A DNA stretch of 64,000 nucleotides from Acidovorax sp. 107. Lineage in GTDB: Bacteria > Pseudomonadota > Gammaproteobacteria > Burkholderiales > Burkholderiaceae_C. The notes below the pieces were generated by a model. The model did no database searches and was not told where the DNA came from. It saw only the letters and a program-made list of their open reading frames with translations. The translations under genes and the position numbers were made by a program. Of the stretch, positions 1-8,435 are shown in pieces. The stretch lies in NCBI RefSeq assembly GCF_003058055.1, contig NZ_QBTZ01000001.1, positions 2,296,501-2,360,500 on the forward strand, read 5' to 3'. Position 1 is the first letter of the stretch; the number at the start of each line of letters is the position of its first letter.

Positions 1-962
1 AGAGCTACATCGACCAGGTGAATGAAGAGTTCCGCCAGATCGTCGAGGACGAAGGCGGCCCGCACACCATCACCCAGGCCGAATACGACCGCGTGGCCGC
101 GAACTTCCGCGAGCCCGACCTCGACCTCTCGCCCGCCAACGCCGAAGCCGAAACCCTGGAACTGCTGCGCACCGCCGCCAGCGACGACCGCGACTTTGGC
201 CGCTGGCTCACCAGCAACGTGCTGCCACACCGCCACCCGCAGCTGCGCGCGGTGATGCTCTCGTTCAAGCGCCTGGGCTATGCGCCCGGCGACGCGACGG
301 CCGAGCAGATGGAAGCCGCCGCCGAGCTGGCCGACCGCTTCTCGGGTGGCGAATCGCGCGTGACACACGAGCAAAACCTGCTGCTGCCCTGGGTGCGCCG
401 CGACCAGTTGCCCGCGCTCTACCAGGCCGCCAAGGCGCTGGGCCTGGCCAAGCCCAACATCGGCCTGCTGACCGACATGATCGCCTGCCCCGGCGGTGAC
501 TTCTGCTCGCTGGCCAATGCCCGTTCGCTGCCCATTGCCGAGGCCATCACCGAGCGATACCAGGACCTGGACGAGCTGTGGGACCTGGGCGAGATCGACC
601 TGCACATCAGCGGCTGCATCAACAGCTGCGGCCACCACCACAGCGGCCACATCGGCATCCTGGGCGTGGACAAGGACGGCAAGGAGTGGTACCAGATCAC
701 GCTGGGCGGAGCCGATGGCTCCAACCTGTCGGGCCCCGCCACGCCCGGCAAGATCATCGGCCCCTCGTTCAGCGCCTCCGAAGTGCCGGGCGTGATCGAA
801 GCACTGCTGGCCGTCTACCGTACAGAGCGCCTGCCGCTGGCCGGCGACGCCGAAGGACCGCGCCACGAGAACTTCATCGACACGGTGCGCCGTGTCGGTC
901 TCGACCCCTTCAAGGCCGCCGCCAATGCCGCGCGCCACCCTGCTGAAACCGAAGCCGCCTGA
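1..962 (+). CDS. cysI: Sulfite reductase hemoprotein subunit (C-terminal part, cut by window edge)
   Basis: Reduces sulfite to sulfide with siroheme and a 4Fe-4S cluster in cytosolic sulfate assimilation. The frame is open from the first bases of the window, so the N-terminal half lies outside. The two cluster/siroheme cysteine motifs of the nitrite/sulfite reductase family are visible: ACPGGDFC (about nt 481-506) and GCINSCG (about nt 613-633). The following HHHSGHIGILG stretch is also typical. It is the first gene seen of a same-strand cys operon (DUF934, cysH, cysD and cysN follow closely), which favours sulfite over nitrite as substrate. A ferredoxin- or NADPH-linked form cannot be told apart here; the fdxA and ferredoxin-NADP reductase genes downstream make ferredoxin possible. 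Confidence 0.9.
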   Translation, partial: SYIDQVNEEFRQIVEDEGGPHTITQAEYDRVAANFREPDLDLSPANAEAETLELLRTAASDDRDFGRWLTSNVLPHRHPQLRAVMLSFKRLGYAPGDATAEQMEAAAELADRFSGGESRVTHEQNLLLPWVRRDQLPALYQAAKALGLAKPNIGLLTDMIACPGGDFCSLANARSLPIAEAITERYQDLDELWDLGEIDLHISGCINSCGHHHSGHIGILGVDKDGKEWYQITLGGADGSNLSGPATPGKIIGPSFSASEVPGVIEALLAVYRTERLPLAGDAEGPRHENFIDTVRRVGLDPFKAAANAARHPAETEAA

Positions 963-973
963 GGCATCGAACA

Positions 974-1000
974 CTATGAAAATAATAGCTGCTCACGAGC
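974..1000 (+). repeat. Partial dispersed repeat at the DUF934 start
   Basis: CTATGAAAATAATAGCTGCT and CACGAGC, the left half of the family. It supplies the ATG and first codons of the DUF934 gene. Confidence 0.5.
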
Positions 1001-1356
1001 ACCACACTGACGTTGCCGGCCAGAAGATCATTGAACTGCCCAACGACACCAACCCCTTTGAACTGGACCTGGCGGGCGTGGACCGCATTGACCTTCAGTT
1101 TCCCAAGTTCACCGACGGCCGGGCCTTCAGCCAGGCACGCCTGCTGCGCGGTCGCCTGAAGTTTGCGGGCGAGCTGCGCGCCACGGGTGACGTGCTGATC
1201 GACCAGCTGGTGCAGATGGCCCGCTGCGGCTTTGACGTAGCGGTGCTGCGCGAAGGCGTGGACATGGCAGACGCCCAGCGCCAGTTTGACCGCTTCAAGG
1301 CCTTCTACCAGGGCGACGTGACGCACCCGCTGCCCCACTTCCGCGAGGCCGCCTGA
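976..1356 (+). CDS. DUF934 family protein, sulfite-reduction accessory
   Basis: A 126-residue protein of the DUF934 family, which in betaproteobacteria and pseudomonads sits directly after cysI and is annotated as an oxidoreductase probably involved in sulfite reduction; the exact role is unknown. The core signature GRAFSQARLLR (about residues 46-56) is clear. I chose ATG 976, 13 bases after cysI stops; an upstream in-frame ATG at 892 lies inside cysI. The first codons (MKIIAAHEH) are formed by a partial copy of the dispersed repeat described elsewhere, so the N-terminus may be of recent origin. The stop overlaps the cysH start (TGATG), suggesting translational coupling. Confidence 0.85.
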   Translation: MKIIAAHEHHTDVAGQKIIELPNDTNPFELDLAGVDRIDLQFPKFTDGRAFSQARLLRGRLKFAGELRATGDVLIDQLVQMARCGFDVAVLREGVDMADAQRQFDRFKAFYQGDVTHPLPHFREAA

Positions 1357-2006
1357 TGAACATGAGAGACACCACCCACGCCATGAGCCAGCTTGACCTC
1401 GCCGCCATCAACGCCGACCTGGGCCGCAATGCCCCCGCCCTGGTCGAATGGGCTCTGGGCCTTGGCCAGACCAGCATCGTCACCACCAACTTCCGCCCGT
1501 TCGAGGCGGTGATCCTGCACCTGGTCACGCAGGTGAAGCCCGATGTGCCGGTGGTGTGGATGGACAACGGCTACAACACCGAAGCCACCTACCGCTTTGC
1601 CGACGAGGTGACGAAGCAGCTGGGTTTGAACCTGCAGATCTACCTGCCGCTGCGCTCGCGCGCCCACCGCGAAGCCGTAGAAGGCCCCACGCCCGCACTG
1701 GACGACCCGCGCCACGCCGCGTTCACCGCCGAGGTGAAGCTGGAGCCCTTTGCCCGCGCCCTGCGCGAGACTGCGCCCCAGGTGTGGTTCACCGCCCTGC
1801 GCGCCACCGACACCGCCGTGCGCGCACAGATGGACCCGGTGAGCATCAACCCCGATGGCCTCATCAAGGTGGCGCCGCTGCTGCACTGGTCATCCAAAGA
1901 CCTGCACGAATACTGCGTGAAGCACGGACTGCCCAACAACTTCGACTACGTGGACCCCACCAAGGGCGAAGACAACCGCGAGTGCGGCCTGCACCTTGCG
2001 CATTGA
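1356..2006 (+). CDS. cysH: Phosphoadenylyl-/adenylyl-sulfate reductase
   Basis: Reduces activated sulfate (PAPS or APS) to sulfite with thioredoxin or glutathione. It is 216 residues long, somewhat shorter than E. coli CysH (about 244). Family features seen are the TNFRPFEAVILHLV segment, WMDNGY (the nucleotide-binding loop equivalent) and the C-terminal catalytic motif ECGLH with Cys about residue 210. The CC...CxxC pairs that bind the 4Fe-4S cluster in most bacterial APS reductases are absent: the only other Cys is in HEYC. That points to the cluster-free type, which normally uses PAPS, yet no APS kinase (cysC) occurs in this operon. Substrate is therefore open. ATG 1356 overlaps the DUF934 stop; ATG 1362 is an alternative. 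Confidence 0.88.
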   Translation: MNMRDTTHAMSQLDLAAINADLGRNAPALVEWALGLGQTSIVTTNFRPFEAVILHLVTQVKPDVPVVWMDNGYNTEATYRFADEVTKQLGLNLQIYLPLRSRAHREAVEGPTPALDDPRHAAFTAEVKLEPFARALRETAPQVWFTALRATDTAVRAQMDPVSINPDGLIKVAPLLHWSSKDLHEYCVKHGLPNNFDYVDPTKGEDNRECGLHLAH

Positions 2007-2025
2007 ACCCACCGCAGATCCGACC

Positions 2026-2991
2026 ATGAATGCCCGCACCGACTCAGCGCTGCTTGAGAAAACCAACAACATGAGCTACCACCTCAACAACTCGCACCTC
2101 GACGCGCTGGAAGAAGAAACCATCTTCATCCTGCGCGAAGTCGCCGCCGCCTTCGAGCGCCCCGCACTGCTGTTTTCGGGCGGCAAGGACTCGCTGGTCA
2201 TGCTCAAGTGCGCTGAAAAGGCCTTTGGCACCAAGGCCAGCGGCGGCGGCATTCCGTACCCGTTGCTCATGATCGATACGGGCCACAACTTCACCGAAGT
2301 GACGGACTTCCGCGACTTCCGCGCCAAGGAGCTGGGCGCCGAACTCATCGTGCGCAACGTCGAAGATTCGATGGCCCGCGGCACGGTGCGCCTGGCCCAC
2401 CCCGGCGAGTCGCGCAACGTGCACCAGTCGGTCACGCTGCTCGAAGCGATTGAAGAATTCCGCTTCGATGCGCTGATCGGCGGCGCCCGCCGCGACGAGG
2501 AAAAGGCCCGCGCCAAAGAGCGCATCTTCAGCCACCGCGACAGCTTTGGCCAATGGCAGCCCAAGGCCCAGCGCCCTGAGCTGTGGACCCTATTCAACAC
2601 CCGCCTACAGCCCGGCGAACACTTCCGCGTGTTCCCCATCAGCAACTGGACCGAGCTGGACGTGTGGCAGTACATCGACCGCGAGCAGATCGGCCTGCCC
2701 AGCATCTACTACACGCACAAGCGCCAGGTGGTGGACAAGAAGGGCCTCTTGATGCCCGTGACCGAGCTGACTCCGCCGCGTGAGGGCGATGTGGTGGAAA
2801 CGCGCGATGTGCGCTTCCGCACCGTGGGCGACATCACCTGCACCGCCCCCGTGGAAAGCACCGCAGCCACCCCGGCCGAGATCGTCATCGAGACCCTGGC
2901 CGCCGACGTGAGCGAGCGCGGCGCCACGCGCATGGACGACAAGACATCGGATGCTTCGATGGAGAAGCGCAAGAAGGACGGGTATTTCTGA
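2026..2991 (+). CDS. cysD: Sulfate adenylyltransferase subunit 2
   Basis: Catalytic small subunit of ATP sulfurylase, making APS from sulfate and ATP together with CysN. The PP-loop motif SGGKDS is at about residues 51-56, and the family signatures MIDTGHNF, GGARRDEEKARAKER and the C-terminal EKRKKDGYF are all present. The length of 321 residues is slightly above E. coli CysD because of about 20 extra N-terminal residues. ATG 2071 (MSYHLNNSHLDALEEE) would start closer to the conserved region and cannot be excluded. The stop TGA overlaps the cysN ATG by one base, giving tight coupling of the two subunits. Confidence 0.92.
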   Translation: MNARTDSALLEKTNNMSYHLNNSHLDALEEETIFILREVAAAFERPALLFSGGKDSLVMLKCAEKAFGTKASGGGIPYPLLMIDTGHNFTEVTDFRDFRAKELGAELIVRNVEDSMARGTVRLAHPGESRNVHQSVTLLEAIEEFRFDALIGGARRDEEKARAKERIFSHRDSFGQWQPKAQRPELWTLFNTRLQPGEHFRVFPISNWTELDVWQYIDREQIGLPSIYYTHKRQVVDKKGLLMPVTELTPPREGDVVETRDVRFRTVGDITCTAPVESTAATPAEIVIETLAADVSERGATRMDDKTSDASMEKRKKDGYF

Positions 2992-4364
2992 TGACCGCTA
3001 TCAATTCCATAGCTGCTAGCGCAAACAACACCAGCGCTACCAGCCAAAACGACCATATTTCCGCCCTCAAGTTCATCACTTGTGGTTCCGTCGATGACGG
3101 CAAGAGCACGCTGATTGGCCGCCTGCTGGTGGACAGCAAGGCCGTGTTGCAAGACCACCTGGCCGGCGTACAGCGCCAGGGCGAGACCGACCTGGCCCTG
3201 CTGACCGACGGCCTCTCCGCCGAGCGCGAACAGGGCATCACCATCGACGTGGCCTACCGCTACTTCGCCACCGAAGAGCGCAAGTTCATCATCGGCGACG
3301 CGCCCGGCCACGAGCAGTACACCCGCAACATGGTCACGGCCGCCAGCAGCGCCGACGCCGCCGTGGTGCTGGTCGATGCCACCAAGCTCGACTGGAAGAA
3401 CCCCAGCCTGGCCCTGCTGCCGCAGACCCGCCGCCACAGCCTGCTGGTGCACCTGCTGCGCGTGCACTCGCTGGTGTTTGCCGTGAACAAGCTCGACGCC
3501 GTGGAAGACCCCGCACTGGCCTGGAAGCACATCCAGGGCGCGCTGCAAGCCTTTGCCCAGGCCGCTGGCATCACCGTGCGCGCCACGGTGCCTGTCTCGG
3601 CCCTCAAGGGCTGGAACGTGGTCGATGCCCATGCCGGCTGGTGCGGCTACACCGGCCCCACGCTGCTGCAAGTGCTGGAAGCGTTGCCCAACACCCCCGC
3701 CGACACAGCGCTGGCACCGGCCTTCCCGGTGCAGTGGGTCGAGAAGTTCTCGTCCTCATCCGACACCAGCCAGGGCCGCCGCGTGTTCTGGGGCCGTGTG
3801 GCTGCGGGCACCTTCGCGCCCGGCACGGCCGTGCAGATCTTCCCCAGCGGCCAGCTGGCCACCGTGGCCCAGGTGCTGGACCACGCCCGCCGCCCCAAGG
3901 ACGTGCCCGCAGGCACCAGCGCCGGCATCATCCTGGACCGCGAGGTGGACGTATCGCGCGGCGACTGGATCCTGGCCGCGCCCACGGCTGCTGCAGCGCC
4001 GGTTGCCGACGACGACTTTGGCGACACACCCGCTGCCACCCCGGCCTGGCCCGCCAGCCGCGAGCTGCGCACCACCATCGCCTGGATGGACGACGAGCCC
4101 CTGGTCGCGGGCCGCGTGTACTGGGCGCTGCACGGCCACCGCTGGGTCAAGGCCAAGGTCAAGGCCGTGGTGCACAAGCTCAACATCAACACGCTGGCCG
4201 AAGAAGCCGCCACGCAGCTCGACCCCAACGCCATCGGCCATGTGGAACTGCTGCTGCAAGAGGCGATTCCCGCTGCGCCGTTCACCCAGGCCCGCGTGCT
4301 CGGATCGCTGATCCTGGTGGACACCGCCAGCCACAAAACTGCGGGCGCCGTGCTGGTCAACTGA
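2991..4364 (+). CDS. cysN: Sulfate adenylyltransferase subunit 1 (GTPase)
   Basis: GTPase subunit that drives APS formation by CysD. EF-Tu-like motifs are seen in order: GSVDDGKST (Walker A, about residues 32-40), DAPGHEQYT (about 103-111) and NKLD (about 166-169), followed by beta-barrel domains. At 457 residues it corresponds to CysN alone; there is no fused APS kinase domain. Between the G3 and G4 motifs the segment after DATKLD carries a few extra residues compared with the usual ARKGV-QTRRHS arrangement. The first about 22 residues (MTAINSIAASANNTSATSQN) are entirely encoded by a copy of the dispersed repeat at 2997-3060, so the natural N-terminus of the family has been replaced or extended by repeat DNA. 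Confidence 0.93.
   Translation: MTAINSIAASANNTSATSQNDHISALKFITCGSVDDGKSTLIGRLLVDSKAVLQDHLAGVQRQGETDLALLTDGLSAEREQGITIDVAYRYFATEERKFIIGDAPGHEQYTRNMVTAASSADAAVVLVDATKLDWKNPSLALLPQTRRHSLLVHLLRVHSLVFAVNKLDAVEDPALAWKHIQGALQAFAQAAGITVRATVPVSALKGWNVVDAHAGWCGYTGPTLLQVLEALPNTPADTALAPAFPVQWVEKFSSSSDTSQGRRVFWGRVAAGTFAPGTAVQIFPSGQLATVAQVLDHARRPKDVPAGTSAGIILDREVDVSRGDWILAAPTAAAAPVADDDFGDTPAATPAWPASRELRTTIAWMDDEPLVAGRVYWALHGHRWVKAKVKAVVHKLNINTLAEEAATQLDPNAIGHVELLLQEAIPAAPFTQARVLGSLILVDTASHKTAGAVLVN
2997..3060 (+). repeat. Dispersed repeat copy forming the cysN N-terminus
   Basis: GCTATCAATTCCATAGCTGC, TAGCGCAAACAACACCAGCGC, then TACCAGCCAAAACGACC in pieces: ordered blocks of the family read in frame as the start of CysN. 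Confidence 0.75.
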
Positions 4365-4404
4365 TGGGCCACTGACCCAGATCAGCCTCCGCACGCCCGA
4401 GACA

Positions 4405-4422
4405 CCCCTTCGCAGCAAGGGG
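4405..4422. other. Hairpin after the cys operon
   Basis: CCCCTT and AAGGGG pair across a CGCAGC loop, 40 bases after cysN stops and about 70 before fdxA. No T-run follows, so it is a weak candidate for a terminator or processing site only. Confidence 0.25.
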
Positions 4423-4490
4423 CCCTGCAACCAAAGGTCGGTGAAAGCTTCTAAAATCGAGGGTTTTCACCGACCCACACAACTCCTGTC

Positions 4491-4820
4491 ATGACCCACG
4501 TCGTTTCCGAAAACTGCATCAAGTGCAAGTACACCGATTGTGTGGACGTGTGCCCCGTGGACTGCTTCCGAGAAGGCCCGAACATGCTCGTCATCGATCC
4601 TGACGAATGCATTGACTGCGCCGTCTGCATCCCCGAGTGCCCGGCCAACGCCATCTTTGCCGAAGAAGACCTGCCGGCCGACCAGATCGCCTTCATCAAG
4701 CTCAACGCCGACCTGGCCTTTGCCGACGGCTGGAAGAGCATCACCAAGCGCAAGCCCGCACTGCCCGACGCCGACGAGTGGAACGGCAAGCCGGGCAAGG
4801 TCAACGAACTGATCAAGTAA
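4491..4820 (+). CDS. fdxA: 7Fe-8S ferredoxin FdxA
   Basis: Small cytosolic electron carrier of 109 residues with one 3Fe-4S and one 4Fe-4S cluster. The N-terminal cysteine pattern [19 protein letters not shown] and the second motif [12 protein letters not shown] are those of Azotobacter-type FdxA, and the C-terminal half ([19 protein letters not shown]) is the tail typical of proteobacterial FdxA. It lies between the cys operon and a ferredoxin-NADP reductase gene 19 bases downstream, with which it is probably co-transcribed; together they could deliver electrons to sulfite reductase or to other partners. Confidence 0.95.
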   Translation: MTHVVSENCIKCKYTDCVDVCPVDCFREGPNMLVIDPDECIDCAVCIPECPANAIFAEEDLPADQIAFIKLNADLAFADGWKSITKRKPALPDADEWNGKPGKVNELIK

Positions 4821-4839
4821 CCCGCCGCGCGCCCCACTG

Positions 4840-5919
4840 GTGACCGAGACTTTGCAAGCGCCCACCGTGGTCGAGACCGACGCCGTTGTCATCGGCGCAG
4901 GTCCCGTGGGCCTGTTCCAGGTCTTCCAGCTGGGCCTGCAGGGCATCACCGCCCACCTGATCGACGCCCTGCCCCATGCGGGCGGCCAGTGCGTCGAGCT
5001 GTATGGCGACAAGCCCATCTACGACATCCCGGGCATCCCGGTGTGCACCGGGCGGGAGCTGGCCGACCTGCTGCTGCGGCAGATCGCACCGTTCAAGACC
5101 CAGTGGCATCTCAACACGCTGGTGTCTGCGCTCACCGTACAAGCCGACGGACGCCTGCTGGTCGAAACCTCGCAAGGTGCGCAGCTGCTGGCACGCACCG
5201 TGTTCATTGCCGCAGGCGTGGGCGCCTTTGTGCCCCGCACGCTCAAGGTGGACGGCATCGAGCGGTTTGTGGGCACGCAGTTGCACTACCAGCGCCTGCC
5301 CGCCAGCGTGGATGCGACGGGTCGCCACGTCGTCGTGCATGGTGGCGACGAGCCTGCCGTGGCGCGCGCCGTGGAGCTGGCCGAACAGGGCCAGGCCGCC
5401 CGCGTCAGCCTGCTGCACCGGCGAGACGTGTTCCAGGCGCCCGATGCCCTGCTGCAGCGCCTGCAGCACTTGCGCGATGCGGGGCGCATCCATGTCGAGG
5501 CTGCGCAGATCACCGGCATCGAAGCCTCTGGCGACCAACTGAGCGCGTTGCAGGTAGTGGATGCCGATGGCAGCACCCGCACCCTTGGGCTCGACCTGCT
5601 GGTGGCCGTGCTCGGCATCTCGCCCCGCCTGGGCCCCATTGCCGATTGGGGCCTGGCCATGGACCGCAAGCAGCTGGTGGTGGACACCGAGTCCTTTCGC
5701 ACCAGCGTACCCGGCATCTACGCTGTGGGTGACATCAACACCTACCCTGGCAAACGCAAGCTCATCCTGTGCGGCTTTCACGAAGCCACGCTGGCCGCCT
5801 TTGGCGCGGCCGAGGCCATCAAAGGCGACAAGGTGGCGCTGCAATACACCACCACCAGCCCGCGGCTGCACCAGTTGCTGGGCGTGGCGCCGGCATCGAC
5901 ACCTTCCGCCAGCGCATAG
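4840..5919 (+). CDS. Ferredoxin--NADP reductase, thioredoxin-reductase-like type
   Basis: FAD- and NADP-dependent flavoprotein (359 residues) of the TrxR-like ferredoxin reductase family. The FAD-binding GxGPVG motif is at about residues 19-24, a second nucleotide-binding region around 160-190, and the C-terminal [23 protein letters not shown] segment is diagnostic of this family. There is no redox-active CxxC as in thioredoxin reductase: the place holds [18 protein letters not shown] instead. The start is GTG 4840, because the Rossmann motif begins soon after and no upstream ATG fits. Immediately downstream of fdxA, its likely redox partner. Confidence 0.88.
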   Translation: MTETLQAPTVVETDAVVIGAGPVGLFQVFQLGLQGITAHLIDALPHAGGQCVELYGDKPIYDIPGIPVCTGRELADLLLRQIAPFKTQWHLNTLVSALTVQADGRLLVETSQGAQLLARTVFIAAGVGAFVPRTLKVDGIERFVGTQLHYQRLPASVDATGRHVVVHGGDEPAVARAVELAEQGQAARVSLLHRRDVFQAPDALLQRLQHLRDAGRIHVEAAQITGIEASGDQLSALQVVDADGSTRTLGLDLLVAVLGISPRLGPIADWGLAMDRKQLVVDTESFRTSVPGIYAVGDINTYPGKRKLILCGFHEATLAAFGAAEAIKGDKVALQYTTTSPRLHQLLGVAPASTPSASA

Positions 5920-6045
5920 TCCCGGGCGGATCAGGGCACAGTCGCGCGCTGCCAGAACGGCGCGCCGACAAATAAGCACGAAATGTCCAAAAGGCGCGCA
6001 AGCGCCCGGCACGATGGCGTCTCCATCCCCCTTCAGGAGCACACC

Positions 6046-6405
6046 ATGAGCCAACACCCTCTTCAATCCATCTGGGACGCCTACACCGCGTCGTGGAAGA
6101 CCGACTCGCCCGCCGAGCGCGATGCCCTGTTCGCCCAGTCGCTGGACCGCGCCTGCACCTACAACGACCCGCTGGCCACGGCCCAGGGCTGGGCGCAGCT
6201 GACGGCCTACATGGACGACTTTCACCGCCAGGTACCGGGGGGCCACTTTGTGACCCACTACTTTGCCAGCCACAACCAGCAAAGCCTTGCCAAATGGAAC
6301 ATGGTGAATGGCAGCGGGCAGGTGATCGGCGAGGGCGTGAGCTACGGCCGCTACAACGATGACAACCGCCTGGTCTCCATGACCGGCTTTTTTGACACTC
6401 CCTGA
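6046..6405 (+). CDS. SnoaL/NTF2-like domain protein
   Basis: A 119-residue protein with the sequence character of the SnoaL-like/NTF2 fold: an N-terminal helix region (LQSIWDAYTASWKT), a YNDPLATAQGWAQL segment and C-terminal strands (GGHFVTHYFASH, SLAKWNMVNGSG). Members bind small hydrophobic ligands or act as isomerases, but function cannot be assigned. ATG 6046 is preceded by CAGGAG eight bases upstream; an in-frame ATG at 5983 has no such site. The AraC-family gene starts only 15 bases further on, so the two may be expressed together. Confidence 0.75.
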   Translation: MSQHPLQSIWDAYTASWKTDSPAERDALFAQSLDRACTYNDPLATAQGWAQLTAYMDDFHRQVPGGHFVTHYFASHNQQSLAKWNMVNGSGQVIGEGVSYGRYNDDNRLVSMTGFFDTP

Positions 6406-6420
6406 TCCACAGGCCCGCCC

Positions 6421-7302
6421 GTGCTGCATCTGCAACAACTCCAGGAGGGCATCGACTACATCGAAGCCCATCTTGAATCCGACATCGATCTGGCCGACGT
6501 GGCACGGGCCGCAGGCCTGAGCCAATGGCACTTTCAGCGCATCTTCAAGGCCCTGACCAACGAGACCCTGAAGACCTACATCCGCTCGCGCCGGTTCGCC
6601 AACGCGCTGGAGCAACTGGCCAGCACGCGGCTGAGCGTGCTCGACATTGCGCTGGCCGCCGGCTACGAAACCCAGGAAAGCTTCACCCGGGCGTTCAAGG
6701 ACTGCTTTCGGCTGACACCGTCGCAGTACCGCCGCATGGGCAATCGCTCACTCTTCGTGCGCAAGGTCCGTCTGGACGAGCGCTACCTGGAGCACCTTCG
6801 CCACAACGTCTCGCTGGCACCGACGATCGAGGTGCGCCCCACCATGCGCGTAGTGGGCCTGCCCACCGACTACTACGGCATCGACTCCGAAAAGAACAAC
6901 CTGGGCCAGAAGCTGCCGCCCCTGTGGGGCCAGTTCCTGCCGCGCCTGAATGAGATTGCGAACGCAGTGCCCGGCGTCTGCTACGGCGTCGTGTTGCCCG
7001 CCGGGCCGCGCACCGAACAATTGCGCTACCTGGCGTGCACCGAGGTCCAGGGCGCTGGCGACCTGCCCGCGGGCATGGCCACGATGGAGATCCCTGCGTC
7101 GACTTACGCGCGATTCACCCACCGTGGTGAGGCCAGAAACGTGGACGCGACGGTGAACTACATCTACGGCAGCTGGATGGTGTCCGGGGGCCGGTCGCAC
7201 ACGCTCGGGCCGGACCTGGAAATCTACGATTCGCGGTACCACCCGACCTCGGCGCAGTCGGTCATGCACTATGCAGTGCCTGTGCACGCATCAGCCGGCT
7301 GA
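6421..7302 (+). CDS. AraC-family regulator with GyrI-like effector domain
   Basis: Transcription factor of 293 residues. The AraC DNA-binding domain is N-terminal (about residues 1-105, with QWHFQRIFKALTNETLKTYIRSRR and YETQESFTRAFKDCFRLTPSQYRR), and a GyrI-like small-molecule-binding domain follows (about 125-290, including VVGLPTDYYGID and YARFTHRGEARNVDATVNYIYGSW). This is the order found in the Rob/SoxS-like multidrug-responsive regulators. The start is GTG 6421; no ATG lies nearby in frame. Its 3-prime end overlaps the convergent oxidoreductase gene by 34 bases. Target genes are unknown. Confidence 0.87.
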   Translation: MLHLQQLQEGIDYIEAHLESDIDLADVARAAGLSQWHFQRIFKALTNETLKTYIRSRRFANALEQLASTRLSVLDIALAAGYETQESFTRAFKDCFRLTPSQYRRMGNRSLFVRKVRLDERYLEHLRHNVSLAPTIEVRPTMRVVGLPTDYYGIDSEKNNLGQKLPPLWGQFLPRLNEIANAVPGVCYGVVLPAGPRTEQLRYLACTEVQGAGDLPAGMATMEIPASTYARFTHRGEARNVDATVNYIYGSWMVSGGRSHTLGPDLEIYDSRYHPTSAQSVMHYAVPVHASAG

Positions 7303-8327
7303 CGCCAGGCGGCGTCCGCGCCCCACCACTGCAGCGCGGCCGCGTCGTGCAGCGACTGCAGTACGTCCACAGCATCCACCGCCTGCGCCAGGGCCAGCGC
7401 ACCGCTGCGTTGAAAAGCTGGGTCGATGAGCCGCTGCGCCACCTCGATCACGATGGGCGCCGTCACCGCGTAGATATCCTGACCGCGCACACAGGTCGTG
7501 CGGGCCGTACCGTTCTGCTCGACCTGCACCACCATCTCGAACTGCTGGGCCGAGCGGCCGGAGCCGTCCGCTGCGACGGGCGGTGGGGTGGCCGCATCGC
7601 GTATGTCCTGCAATGCAGACCGGTTGAGCAGCGAGCGGATGTTGTGTACAGGCAGGTGGTGGGCCAGCGTGATGACCTCGCTGAAAGGGATCTCCACCAT
7701 GGCCTGGCGGCCCAGTGGCCCGCCAAAGCGCCAGTCAGGCACCTGCAGCGACGGCACCAGCGGTGCCAGGTGCCCCTCCTTCACCACCATCCGGGGTGCG
7801 GTGTTGCGCTCGCCCGTGCGCCGTGTGCCGGCGGTGGGCCACCAGTGATCCAGTCCGATGGCCACGGTGATCGCGTCAATGGGGCCGGGCGCCGCCACGC
7901 TGCTGGCCAGCAGGTCGGCCAGGCCGCCGTAGAAGGCAGCGGCCGGAATCGCCACGCGACCTGCCGCCTGCGCGGGGGCGTCCAGGTCGGCCAGCGTGGC
8001 CTGTGCACTGCCCTGCTCGGCCGTCACGTCGAGGTAGTGGCAGCCCCCCCGCAGGGCCGCGGCGCCCACCGGGGCCGCGGTGTCCAGAAAGGGCCCGGCG
8101 CAATTGATGACCACCGAGCAGCCGGCAAAGGCCCGGTCCAGGCTGGACGGATCGGCGATGTCCGCCACGCGCCACTCGACGCCCGAGGGCAGACTGTCGT
8201 CGAGCTTGCGGGCATCGCGGCCCACGGCCACGACAACCAGGCCGCGCCGCAGTGCCTCCTGGACGACGAACCGGCCGGTGTGACCGGCGGCTCCGAAAAC
8301 AGCGATGGCTGCGCGGGTGGGGTTCAT
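7269..8327 (-). CDS. Saccharopine-dehydrogenase-like NAD(P)-binding oxidoreductase
   Basis: A 352-residue protein starting with a Rossmann motif IAVFGAAGHTGRFVVQEALRRG and continuing with VINCAGPFLDTAAPVGAAALRGGCHYLDVTAEQG, which is the signature of saccharopine-dehydrogenase-like and trans-enoyl-reductase-like proteins. Substrate is unknown. I chose ATG 8327 (MNPTRAAIAVFG), because the upstream extension is low-complexity hydrophobic and would run into the operator. It is divergent from the TetR gene with a perfect inverted repeat between them, so it is the likely target of that repressor. The 3-prime end overlaps the AraC gene in convergent orientation. Confidence 0.82.
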   Translation of the reverse strand: MNPTRAAIAVFGAAGHTGRFVVQEALRRGLVVVAVGRDARKLDDSLPSGVEWRVADIADPSSLDRAFAGCSVVINCAGPFLDTAAPVGAAALRGGCHYLDVTAEQGSAQATLADLDAPAQAAGRVAIPAAAFYGGLADLLASSVAAPGPIDAITVAIGLDHWWPTAGTRRTGERNTAPRMVVKEGHLAPLVPSLQVPDWRFGGPLGRQAMVEIPFSEVITLAHHLPVHNIRSLLNRSALQDIRDAATPPPVAADGSGRSAQQFEMVVQVEQNGTARTTCVRGQDIYAVTAPIVIEVAQRLIDPAFQRSGALALAQAVDAVDVLQSLHDAAALQWWGADAAWRQPADACTGTA

Positions 8328-8380
8328 GGCAAATCCTCGAAGTAGAAAAAAAGGAAACAACAGAAACGTGATCAACAAAC

Positions 8381-8426
8381 GATACAGACCTGTCTGTTCT
8401 TAAAATATTACAGACAGGTCTGTATC
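8381..8426. promoter_or_regulatory. Paired operator between oxidoreductase and tetR genes
   Basis: GATACAGACCTGTCTGT (8381-8397) is repeated as its exact reverse complement at 8410-8426, separated by the AT-rich TCTTAAAATATT. Each arm also contains a near-palindrome of its own (ACAGACC-TGTCTGT). The element fills the space between the two divergent genes and ends nine bases before the tetR start, as expected for an autoregulatory TetR operator that also covers the oxidoreductase promoter. Confidence 0.8.
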
Positions 8427-8435
8427 ATTGTCAAC

